From Pholis gunnellus (lineage: Eukaryota; Chordata; Actinopteri; Perciformes; Pholidae), in assembly GCA_910591455.2 (NCBI GenBank), contig OU342806.1:12627426-12691425 (forward strand): a DNA stretch of 64,000 nucleotides, given 5' to 3'. Shown here one piece after another: positions 13,001 to 26,000 of the stretch. The position numbers were made by a program, and so were the translations under genes. Every line of letters starts with the position of its first letter. Position 1 is the first letter of the stretch. The notes under the pieces were generated by a model that was not told the DNA's origin, made no database searches, and saw nothing but the letters and a program-made list of their open reading frames with translations.

Positions 13001-16000
13001 AAAACTTTAAACACAGGCATCGTCTTTTAAAACCTTAAGCTTTACATTGACTGACGTAAATTCAGCCTTTACAAACATACATTGTCAGAAATGTAGGCGA
13101 GTCTATAGTAAATTAAGTTGCTCTAGGCAAAGCACTAAAACAAAGAAACAAGTTTTAAAGAATCTTTCCTCTATTGGTATAGCACAAAAATAAAAGGTTT
13201 CACTCCATCTCAGCGTCCCATGTCTAAATAAAACCGTTCATAAATGAGATGGCTGTATTTCGCTAACAATGAACGTTTTTGTAGACCACATGTTCCACAC
13301 AGATTTTAGAAGAACTTCAGGCACTGCCACTGCTCAGTGTCAAAAATTATTTGTAATTGTCTAATCCAACATCAAAAATCAAGATAGATATACTTTTCAC
13401 AAATGACATTTTTCAATTGGGCTGACAGCTTTCTCTTAAGTAGCTGAAGACCGCAACCTCCACATCCTTTAAGAGAATTCCAGGCTTCGGTGTCACCCAA
13501 TGCCAAAAATGAGAGCTATTTGAACAAGTTGAACCCAACGTCAAATACCCCAGCCTAAATTCAAACACACAGAGACACTTTTCACAAATAGAGCTATCTG
13601 CATCCCCACTTGGCAAAAAAAGGGGGAGGAAAAATTCTACCCTTGCACCTGGTAATCATTACGGAAATGAGAGACAGAAGAGGTTAAAACGCTGTGATGG
13701 GGGGAAAAGAAAAGAAATTCACACTTCTGCGCTGGGGCTTGCTAATGTCTCTGACCCCTCCACGCATAAACAGTTTAATTAACATGTATACATAACTTTC
13801 ACTTTAACTGCTCATGGCATGTCAAATCAAAGTGTCTGTCAAAGCTGTGAAACAAGGAGTTGATACTTTGCAGGTCCTCAGTTCAAATCCAGCTCTGTGT
13901 AACTGCTCCAGCTGGCCAGAGAAGCTGGCAATAAGACATAAAGACAGACAGGCAGGCAGGTAGAGGGGCAGCCTGCCACTGTGTCAGTTTGATGAGGTAA
14001 ATACCTCCCAATAAAAGCTTTGTAACACCCAGCTGAGCTTTGCTCAACTCAGGCAGGAGTCAAAACAGTTTTCAGTGGAAAAACAAAATACAAACCAAAC
14101 ATAGACGAACTCATTGCAACTTTTTATTCAGCTTCTAAAAATCCAGGTGACATCAACATCATCGCTGAAGTCGTTAAAAAATGCTGCATTTGAAGCAATG
14201 TCATGCTGTTCAAGTAAATATGAACATGCATAATATTGCCATAAGTGCAGCCATAGTCTTTCTACAGATACAGATATAATGTATAATACATTATACATTG
14301 ATGTTTAATAAACCCATGTATAAATGTTATGCTGTGTTTATTATATGTGCAGCTAGGAATGTTATACATCTTCAAAGAGAGGAATTTATATTGTCAACCT
14401 GAAACTTGAATCCACATTGCTGGTAAAATTGCAAGTAAATACGTACAATCCTGGCAAACTGGGATTGGCTGCAAAAAAATGCACAGGCCATAATAACCAT
14501 CCAGTATCATTAAACTCCGTATTTGGTTCTCTTAACAATGACACATTACAGTATGTAGTCTGTGTATGAGGGTGGGGACGGGGTTTGGTTTTCTTCCTGT
14601 TTCCATCCTGTTGTACAATATTAGGGAGAGCGGATCAGTCATTCTTTGAGAAGAGCTATTAGGACTCTCCCTGTTTCTTTCCCACACACACATCCAGTCA
14701 GTTGGGCTGTCACTTTGAGGAGGGGACCTCCAAGCCAGCCTGCCTCTACAGGGTGTATAGCTACAGAGGAAAACCGAGTGTGTGTGTACACACACACATA
14801 CACACACGCACACATACAAACAGGCACACACTGAGGCCGGCAGCAACACCAGTACTGGTGTGTGATGGCTCAGGAGAGGAGAGAGAGTTATTAGCTTAGC
14901 CCTGAACCACCTACTTAATATAGGGGCCGGCGGTGATTGCTAACAGAGCCTGGCAGAGGTGACAGCTTTTGGCCCTGCTTGAGGAAATCCAATTGAAAAG
15001 CAGCCAAGAGGAACAACAACCCCGAAACAGATGTTGCTCGCTACCACCGGCACAACTTGGGTACACACAACCCAGCGGCAACAAACCGCGATGGCAAATC
15101 TGACACACAAACATACACACAGCGGACACAGAGGGGAGCACACACACATATACTGTAGGGCCACTTGAAACTAAAAAAAAAAAGTTACAAAAAAATGTCA
15201 CCTGTCATTTAATATGAAAAAATACTAATATATATCATCTAATGTTTTATATTTTTAATAAGTAACACATATAATGAGCTCTAAAGCCCTTATATTTAAC
15301 ATATAGGAATAGCAATACATTAAACAATAGTAAATAACACAATACAATTAAAAAATAAATGAAATCAAAATCTTTAAAGATGATGAATTCAAAGCATATA
15401 TATTGCCTCTAATGGCTGAGCCAGCAGCTCGCTGCTTACGGTGCTAACTGTGCTAACAGTGCAAACTATGGAGAAAGTGCTGACAGAGCTAACAGTGCTA
15501 ACCTGAAAGAGAACAGAGGGTGGTCTAACTGTCGTATAAAGAACTTTTAATTCAAATAAAACATCATCCCAAAAGAATAAAACACACCACCAAGCGACGA
15601 ACACACAAACACACATACTAGGCATTTCCCTCCAGTTTGAACATGAATTAAGGATCCATAACCTCCATCAATCCAAGGTTAGATTCTTTCGTTCATGGTA
15701 GAGTACAAAACACTCTGGCAGCTAACCCCAAAAAAAGGAATTAAGAGGAAAAGTAAAAAGAGAAAAGAAAAAATCAGTAAAGAATTTGTAAGTCTGTTAA
15801 AAACATATATATTGAGCGGAGGCCAAAACAAAAACCTTTCCCTCAGAGAATACACCCACCCAAACATCAATCCATCTATCTATCCCGCTCCTTTTCTTTT
15901 TTTTTACATCTCTGGCAGGGCATTTCAATGAAAACATAACGCGCAGGACCTCAAATCATTACAGCCCCTTGCTCCAATATTAATTGAGTTTGGCAAGGCT

Positions 16001-17024
16001 GACCATGCCTCAATCATAATAACATTCATTTATTTTTTTCTATTACCGCTACTGCAAAAGAGCAAGGAAGAGAGGGGAGAGGTAGAGCGCGATAGAGAGA
16101 GAGGAGGGGGGGGGGGGGGGGGGGCTAAAATCAATTCTGACATATCTTTATTGCCAGTCGATGACAAATGACGGCACATTTGCCATTGCTCTGGCATTGT
16201 GTCAGTGTTTGTCATATCGATTTTACATCAGACGGACAAATGTTATTGATGAAGCGCCCAAGTAACAGATGAGCACTCTATTTTACTTCTTTTAACGTTT
16301 AAATAAACCAGACTGATGGGGAGTGAGGGGTGGACTTGTGTAGCGGATCTTTCCATTTGCTAATACACGTAATTTTTGATTTTTCTTTTCCTTTAAAATG
16401 TACTCAATTCTTAGGCATTTACAAAAACCGGGCCTGTTGGGAGTGGGTAACTACACCCTGAACCTGATCACACTGCACACATGTGGTAATGTAATGGGGG
16501 GGGGGGGGGGGGGGGGGGGGTGTAAAGAGAGCACGAGAAAGAGAGTGAACTGTAAACAAACTAGCTTTTAAACAAGACAATTTAGGCTTGCGTGTCTTAG
16601 GCGCCAAGCAAAACACAGCCATGGAAAACTGATACAAACTTTTAACACATGGGTCGAAGCAGGAGTCTTTGAACTGGTGAGGGAAAGCACGCTGCAAGTG
16701 CAAAGAGCTGTTTAATTAAAAATACTTAGGTATCCAACGGGCCTTTCTGTGGCGCCCCCTTGTCAAATTGTATGCGATCCCACTGTCAATCTCTGAGGGT
16801 GTTTTCTAATTGCATAGTTTTCCACTGACAGAGAAGAAAAGAAGTGTTGGAGGAGAACAAGTCCTGAGAAACAGCAGCTGGGGACTGGGTTTGGTTTATA
16901 GAAACTGTATTCATGGACACACATGTGAGTACACACACTTGTGTATACACATGCTCTGTTGTACTACATAAAGTGCTCGAATTACTGACACCAACATATA
17001 TACTGTATAGACACATATACACAC

Positions 17025-17065
<41 letters not shown>

Positions 17066-20000
17066 CACATCTGTGTATACGTACAGATATCTTTACAGTA
17101 CAATACAAAGCACTGAAATACATAAATTGATACACAGACACTTCCACTACACACTGTCAACATGCTGTTCATTTGCAGGATACAGAAGCCTTAAAGAGAC
17201 ATTTTGCCACCTTTTATGTGGATGTCCAATCAGAATTGATGGTTAATGTAGTCAATTGAAACAATAAATTCCTCAGGTTGCAGCTACAAAATCTGTCGTT
17301 CTTCCTGCATCCAGTGCCGTCATTTGACGTACATGGAGAAGAGGAAGAACTACGGTGTTTTGGCTGACTTAGATATTCAGCCGTATTTATCCAAGCCAAA
17401 CAAATGCAGCGGCGAGGCAGAGGTTGCGGGGCTGCATTAACCGTGTATGTTGAAAGGGACCCTACGGGCGTCACAATGCATGTGGTACACATAGGCACCG
17501 CTGAAACGGCTCCGTGAGCAAGAGAACTTGGCTTTCTAGATCAATATAGCACGCACTGAGGAATTCATTGCTTCAATTGACTACATTTACCATCAACACT
17601 GATTGGGCATCCACATTAATAAAGGTGGAAAATTATACCTTTGACTAAAGCATGTTAAGAAAGAATTTATTCAACCGGGTACAATCATCCCCAAGCAGCA
17701 ATTCTTCCAACAGAAACACAAGCGCACACACACACACACACACACAAAGAAATCTAGTGTGCACAATCCCATCCACCTAAACTTACACACATCCATGAAG
17801 AGTCATGCTTTTTCTAGGTAAAAAAGGTATTATAATCTTCCACTTGTAAACCTACAAGTTACCATTTCAAATACTTCAGTCAGGCAGATACCACATATTA
17901 GGGCTGTTCTGCAATATGCAAAGCTTTGAATATTGTTACAGAGAGGAAAAGAGCATCGGCACTGAGAGCGGGGGAGCTGAAGCTGCTGCAGCACCTTTTT
18001 TTCTGAAGGCCTCAAAATAAAACAATAATTATTTTCACTGTCTTATAACCGCCATGGGGTTTAATGTGTATCAGTAGATCCTTGTACATCTCCGGTATGA
18101 AATGGCTGTATTCTCACTGACCTGCATTATTATAAACCAAAGTAACCTGGTTTTGGGTCATTCATACACTGACTCACTGCCTCTTCCTCTCCTCGTAGTT
18201 CTCATGCATTAGCTTCCTGTGGCTGCTTCGACATACAGCATGCTGAGGTATTATTACTGTACTTATTACTACACTCTGACGGGAGGCGGTAGCGGACACA
18301 TACTACCTTCATGACAGATGGTATTGAACAGCGTTTTTTTCACGCACTTAACACACACTACCCCCCAAAGATACCAACACTTGCACAGGCGCCCTCGCTG
18401 ACTTCCGACCTCCAAACACTTATTGCATTATTAAGAATGTACAATTCAGACAAAGGTACAGGTTCAACAAATGTAAGAGTTCTGTGGTGGTGGTGGGATA
18501 TAAAGTTGCCCTTACATGCCAACTGAGCCTCAGCTTACAATTTTTCATTGCAAGTGTGCCTAACCTGTGAAGACAAATATGTGGCACCATTTTTTTTTTT
18601 TGCATAAAGAGTGTACGCTTTGCTTGGGGAACAATGGGATGTTTACCCTTGGTCCATTCTTTTTGAGCCGGTGTGCCATGTGTCCAGTTAATCATATGCA
18701 TACATTCGTAGGTATGAAAAACAAATTCAACATCACCTGACAAGATACATGTGCACACACACACACACACAAACACACACCGTACGCATACACAGTAAGG
18801 TTTGAACAGAACATCTAAAATTGCACCGCTGACAAGACTGTGTTGCAGTGCCCTTGACTAACAATGACAAATGGATGCAATATGCAAAGTCTGAGCAAGT
18901 TGCTTTTTTGGGGTACAAAACAGGAAAAAGATTGCTCCAGCTACCATTATGGGATGCGTTTGCTCTCCTGCTTCCCAGCTGAGGTGAGCCGAGCTGATGT
19001 TAATGGCATGTGTCAAGATCAAGAAGTATGTGGGAGAGAGTGTGTGTGTGTGTGTGATATGCGTTCATGGAGGTGTGAGAGAGAGAGAGAGAGAGAGAGA
19101 TATAGGTCAAAATTAGTTTTCCCAGCTAAATGAAATGCCGAAATATTACATTTCATTTCAACAAATCTTACAAAGCACATTTTCACTTTTTTTTTACATT
19201 TGACTCGCAAAAACACCTTGTATTCATTGTTTGGTTGTTTTTTTTTAAACGTATTTTGAAGTGGCCTTTTTTCCAATGTACCATAAACATTGAACGGAAA
19301 TGAAAAATGTGAGTAAAACCAAAAAGGTTCCAACAATTTACACTAATTTAAGTCAGAAAACTTTTGAACTAAAAAGTGAGTGTTCAGTAGCTTAGAAGAC
19401 TACACAGAAAGAAAAATTAAGTACTGACATTTACAAAAATGTACAAGTTAAAAGAGGATCTGAAACAACCTTGCATGCGAGTTTGAGAGTGCATTTGGGT
19501 CTCATGTGTGGTTCTATGTCTGTGTTCTTGTACACACTCCTGCTTAAAACCACGTCTGTGTGTCTCTGTATCCATGTAATTGTGTATGTACGTGCGTACA
19601 CGAGTGTGTGCATGTGCGTACCTGTGTGCTACAGCAGCACCATGGTGGCAGTGTGTATCCATCATGATAAACCGGCAGACTCGGCGACTGTCACATGCAA
19701 TCACACTTCACTACGGTTCGCAGGACTTCAAAGTGAAAATGAATGGTAGTTCATCGACATGAAGACTTCATATATCTTCGTTTTATTTTTTTTTGTGCTT
19801 TTTCTCTTTTATTTTTTGGAGGAGACTTCTCCCAGCCCCCTTTTGTTGTGAGGATCACTTGTGTTTTTGTCACCGTCTGAAATGCATGGTGGGAATGAAT
19901 CCATCCATCATTTTCTATCAGCGAATTTAAAAAGGATAACTCTCAGGTTTCCACTTAAATCCGACAGTTTGCATTGAAAAGCTTTTCAGGAATTGAGCTT

Positions 20001-23000
20001 TGCTTTCCCAATATTTCCACAGTTCACAATTAAGACTACATTTACATAAGGGATAGAGAATGTATGAGGGAAGTTGTGGTGGATTTAAAGCTGCATTTAG
20101 GCTTTGTGTGACCACTAGAGAGCCATGAGTCATGATAAGATATTTCACTGTATTAAGTTATTTTGGCTCATGTTTTGGCAAACAGAGAAACATGGGCATC
20201 CCTATGTATTACCACCTGTCGTTTTTTAATTAACTCACATTTTTGTCTTGTTTTATTCTTGTTGTGTCTCTTTGGCTTGTGAGATACTGGACTATTAATG
20301 TAAAACTGGCTTTTGTGCGGGTGGCTGCTTATGATTTAAAAAGAAAAACAGGTTTGTGTTTTGGTTTAGCAGTGGGGCGAAAGGGCTGAAGATTGTTGTT
20401 TTTCACTTCGACTGGCACAAAAATAAAAAACACTTTCAGATTACAGGAAGTCATGTGATTAGATGTCAATATACATTTAAAAATAGCTTCAATACTTCTA
20501 AAAGAAAAGGGCCCTATTGAATATCAATTAAGTGTAATAATGTTGACATGATCAAATTATAAATCAAATAAATGCCTTCATGGTAATGCGGATAATTACA
20601 GTGGCCGGCCTTTTAAGATTGAAAAGTCTACACGCCATTAAGCTTTAATTGAACATGGCAAGTGTTAAATGTGATAATCATCAAATTTGTAACCACTAGA
20701 AAGTCAAATGAGCCATAACAAACGCCAGTGCTGCAGCTGCCGCAGCTCTCTCGCACCACGGAGAGGCTTGCCTTTAATCTAGTAATGACTCTGAAATGAC
20801 ACTGTGCTTTAAAAAACTGTGGAGATGAGGCTATAGGTCTCTCTCCCTCCCTCCCTCCCTCCCTCTCTCTGTGCCCTGGCCCAGGCCCTGCTCTCACTCT
20901 CCAAGCTGTTTGATTGGCACATGCTTTCACTTAATGAGGGATAATTACTAAGGAAAACAAGTGGGAGACCACATCTGCTCAGTGTAAAAAGAAGTCCAGG
21001 CCTGGCGCAATCTGTCAGATGGGGCTTTCAGGTTGTGTGTGTGTGAATGTTTAACCCACCTACAGCTGCCTCCCAGTCCCAACACAAAACCCAACAGGAC
21101 CCTCCCTCTGCCCCGTCCCGACAAGAAGCAGATTAATAGGAATCAGCATGTGGCTGTAAACACTCACAGGGAAGAGTGTATATGTATGTGCGCCGACACG
21201 CATGGGAAATGACCCACGGGGTATCTGTCGGGGACAAGCCAGGGGCCACAGCAGGAAGGGCAAGAGGCCAGTGGAGACGATCAACATCAACATCCCAATC
21301 AGTGTCCTGCTGCCCGAGCTGTTGTTCCCCAGCTCCCATCGCCACTGTTTTGTTTACTTTCACACAATGCTGTAATGGTAGCAAAACACACAGGTAGCCG
21401 CGCTGCTCCCCAGGCACCTCCGAACGCTGCCAATAAATCATCTCTGCATGGGATTTACATTGTGCTAAACGGTCTCTTAATGATCCGCCCATGTTTACAG
21501 GAATTGATCTTGATTGTTGTCTAACGGTAGTGCCGTAAATCAAAGTTTTAAAGGGGGCCAGTTTAAATGGAGTTACTGTCAAAAAAATGAATTGTTTGAC
21601 TGGTAAAATTACTTTATTGCATTCTCAAAAAGATGTTCATTTAAAAAGATGTGTGTGTGTGTCTGTGTGTGTTTCAACACTCAACACATGATGATTTAGT
21701 TCGGGCGTGATATACTGTACACTCGTCAATTGTTTGGCAAACAACGGTTAATCAGGATTTATTGTGACTATTCTTTAGGTGAGGTCCTTAGCTTAACTTA
21801 TGCTTGGAGCTCCTGACAGCTGCCTCTCAACAAAGGATGATATTTCACATCTTGCCCCACTTAACCTCTCCAACGTTCAGCCTTTTTATTCATAAATGAG
21901 TATAGAAGTCATTTGATTAGTCATTCAGACAACAATATTGATCTCACTTATTTTGCCGGCTAACCAAAGTATTATCATAGTGACTAAATATCAAATCAAA
22001 CTGTCTGACAGTTTTTGACAATATACATTTATAAATGTACAGTAACAACAATAATAAGTCATTAAGTTTAAATGAAGTGTTAAAATTCATTAAATAAACA
22101 GTAAGTTGTCTCAAGTATTTTTGGTATAAACCATATAATATCAATTTAATCACTGGTAGATTTGATGATCACAAAAAATCATAAAGAATGAACAGTAGAC
22201 CTTCACTTCATGGGGATCAATTCATCTGCTTCATGTGTTTAGTTAAACTATACCTCTCTCACTTTATGAAACAGTTTGTAAGACAATGAACTCATTCGTA
22301 ATCTATCATGATAAAAAGCCATCTATTGAAATAATCTAGAAGGAGAAGAGAGGCAGCAGCGTTTATTTGCTCCTGCAGCAAAAAAAGAAAATGGCTCTCA
22401 TGTAAACTTGAACTGATATTTGACAGCCTTTTAACCTCCCGACACCCTCTACCCCCTCCTCCACCCCATCCAACCACCTCCCTGCCACCCACCCACTAGA
22501 AGAACAACAGGGTTTTTGCTTTCTTGCCCTGTGCTGACCCAGTTCTCACTAATTACCCACAAAGTACACATCAAAGCCGGGCAAATCTACAGATCTGCTG
22601 CAACGTGGCAGGGTAAGGGAATCCAGGACTATCCCTAAGCTAGCCCCCACCAGCCATCACTGATATGTGTGTGAGCTGTGTGCGCACACATGTGAAGTGG
22701 TGTCAGCCGATACAAAAGGCGAGGCGGTGAACTTATAAATAGAACGGTCATTGTTTCGACGTGGGTAATTTCGGGTGTCGCAGTTGTTCCTGTGTGGGTT
22801 CCACAATTGAGAGGAAGGGATGAGAAAAAGTGAGGTCATGAAGTTGGGAGTCAGCTGATGGGATAACACGCCCGCTGACATGCCAAACATAATATCATAG
22901 AAACAAACACGTATCACAAACTAAATCAAAGCACGGAGGAAAATACAAACAAAAGAGTGAAAAAAGTAGGCAAATGACAGTACGCTCTCTCTCTCTCTCC

Positions 23001-26000
23001 TTTTCTCTCTCGTCCACACACACACACTCGCACACACACACACAGAAGTGCAGACATACAGGTATGGTAGGGAAGGGGCAAAGGGGATGGTTTGCTTTCT
23101 TATGACACAGCCTATTACAAAATTGAGCTGGCAGGTAATTCTAAGGCAAATAAATGCCAGCAGGTTTAACACAAGGAGAGGTCTTAGGGGTGCCGGCGTG
23201 AGCAATGACAGGAATTCTCTCGCCTCTTTTGACAGGAAGCCTATTATTCTCACCGCTTTATTTTCCCAGGCCAGTTTTTTTAAAACTGATCTCTCTGATA
23301 GTATTTCACCCCCCACCCCACAGAAAAAAAAAATCTGTCCTTTCTCTTCTGAATAACAGGCCCTACTTGCTCACTTTTGCTTGCCCGTTTCTTCACTCTC
23401 TGACTTCATATTTACAGTAGAAGAGAATATAGTTTGATATTCTTAAACAGCTTCTTTCATTGACTTCTTTTCAGTTAGTTTTAAGGGTACTTTGGTGACC
23501 ATTTTTACGGGGAGTTTTTTCCGTACAAAAACCTTGATGCTAATATCTTGGATTAAGCCCGAAATCAAGTTTGTACGAAAATCATCCCTTCAAGTAGGTG
23601 AACATACAGCGTTATGAAATGTTCAACAGAGCTCTAATATTAATGCTGCTCAAACTTAAAAAAAAAAAAATACAGCAAAAGATGAAAAGAGACAAAAAGG
23701 AAAAAAAAATTAGTACAAGTTGAGACAAAATACACTATAAATATACTACTTAGAAAATCTGTGCTACATCCTCATTATAAGTGCCATCTTAGAGAAGCGT
23801 GGTGGGAGTCAGTGTTGACCTTGGTATCCCGTTTGAATATTGTTTTAATGCCGCGGCTGGTAATTGAAGATGCAACGCAAACAGAGTCTTTTTCAAAGGG
23901 AAAGTTATTTTCCCAGGCAATGGGAATGCAAACAATCATGTCGTGCATTTATTTGTTTGTTTTTCAACCCCACCTCATAATTATCCGAGACACTAATTAA
24001 AATGTGGATTTATAAATAAATCTCCATGATTTTACCTATGACTACATTAACTTAAAAGTTTTCATCATCCTTGTACAGTTTTTGTTTTATTTATTATTTT
24101 TAAAGAATAAAGTTTGTGTCCTTTATTATTATTTGAAATAATATTTTCAAATTGTGTATTTTAAAATATATTAAATACAAAATAAATTGTGTAGTATGAG
24201 AAAGCACAAATTATAAGTTAATTTAGTGCTGTAGTTTTTAATTTAGTAAAACTAAAAACTACCCAGAAGCAACTGTTAGTATATCAAGCATATATACTGT
24301 GAAAATATAAACCATTGTGTATATAGTATATAAATAAAGTATTTCATTCCCAAGTGTACTTTTGTCAGTCAAGTGTTAGTCAACATATATTAGTCAACAT
24401 AAAGCATGTCAACAGAGGCCAGCTAAAATGTATCTTTGCCTCTGATCAAGATATTCCTCAAAAAAAGAGCATAATATCCAGAATCTCTTACTGTCCCAGT
24501 ACATGCAGTAAACTCCACTCCACTAGTAAAGATGGACGTCGTTTTAAATTGCGTAATGTGAGACACAGCCCACTCTGAATGAGAACGTCAAGGGAATATG
24601 GTTCCTGCTTTCTCAAACAATCCAAAATGAAAAACATTTCCCTCCATAATCTGACCGATGAGAGGTTTGCCATGTGTGCGTGTGTGTATGCTCCTGCACG
24701 TGTCCCTCCCTGTATTCGGATGTATACATGTTCAGTGTGTGAGTAGGCGGCAAAGGACCGGGTAACAACCAAGGTTGTACAGATAGAAGCTTTGCTGATA
24801 TATGAAAAATAACCTTAGTTAAAAGGGAAAACCCTCAAATTTGACATCAAAATGAGATTCCTTATACGTCTGTGAACAATGTTGGACAACATTCAATCCA
24901 AAATTCATGAATCCAATTTTCCCTTATTTTAATATCAGCTAATAATAAGTCAACATTAAAACATGCACATTAATGTGTGTTTTTTGCGTGTCTTTCTTTC
25001 ATTTGGTTGTTTCATTATATTTGTTGTTCATCTCTTGTTTACTGGCAATAAGCACAGCACTGCCACTTGTTAGTTACCCTAAAATAATTCATATAAAACA
25101 AGGAAGAAAGAACACGTATGCATAACATTGCTCGTTTTGTCCATGATGGTCAAAAAGATATTTCATTGGCTTTTTTTTAGGAATCCTTGTCATTTCTGAG
25201 CATTAAATAAATGACAAAAAAATATCAGCCAATGCATCTCATTTATTAAGTATTATTATGAATCGGGGGGGTCCTTAGCTACAACATGGTATAGCAGGAA
25301 AGAAGAAATCGGGAGGTGAAGCAGGAAAGGAAAAATAAGAGTTTGAATGGGCCGGTTATGCAGGTCCAGACGAGTGGACTTGAGATGACTGACTGGGAAA
25401 CTGGAGTCAAGTTATTTTGTTTTTGTTTCTTCTGCCAAATGAGAAATTAAAATAACTTCTAACTCCTTTGTCTGTAGGGGGTTGTGGGTAGTGGTGACAA
25501 GTGGTTACACACACTATTCACACGCACACACACACAGTTACTATACTTATAAGGGCATTACATTAAAAAGATTCAGGTTCACAGGATCACACGCACGGAC
25601 ACAAACCCCACCGTCCCTTGGAGGCTTTTGGCTGATGCTCAGCACAAGTCTGCCAAAACCTCTTTTCATCCACTGGTTTATTCTCTACTTCTGCACTCTG
25701 CATTTGTTTTATTACTTTCCTGGCCTTTATATCAGAAAATGCTCTATAATTCTATATTGACAGTATGGGGTTATTGTTGAATAAAAGGTTGAAATCATAA
25801 TTTGTAGGTGGAATATTTTTGATGCGCCCGCTTTTTAAGACGTATGAACCACACTGCTACAAAACAATAACAAATTCAAATCACACCTGATTAATATGTG
25901 CCAATGTCAGGCAAAACAGAGACCCCACTATAGATTTATTTAGTTTTCTAGATCAACAACATGGATGGAGATGGCTTTACTCTGGCTTTTACAAGAGCCT

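Noticed and set aside
13850..13925. GTTCAAATCCAG word resembling a tRNA B box
   Set aside because: No A box at the right distance and no cloverleaf pairing; treated as chance or a very old SINE scrap.
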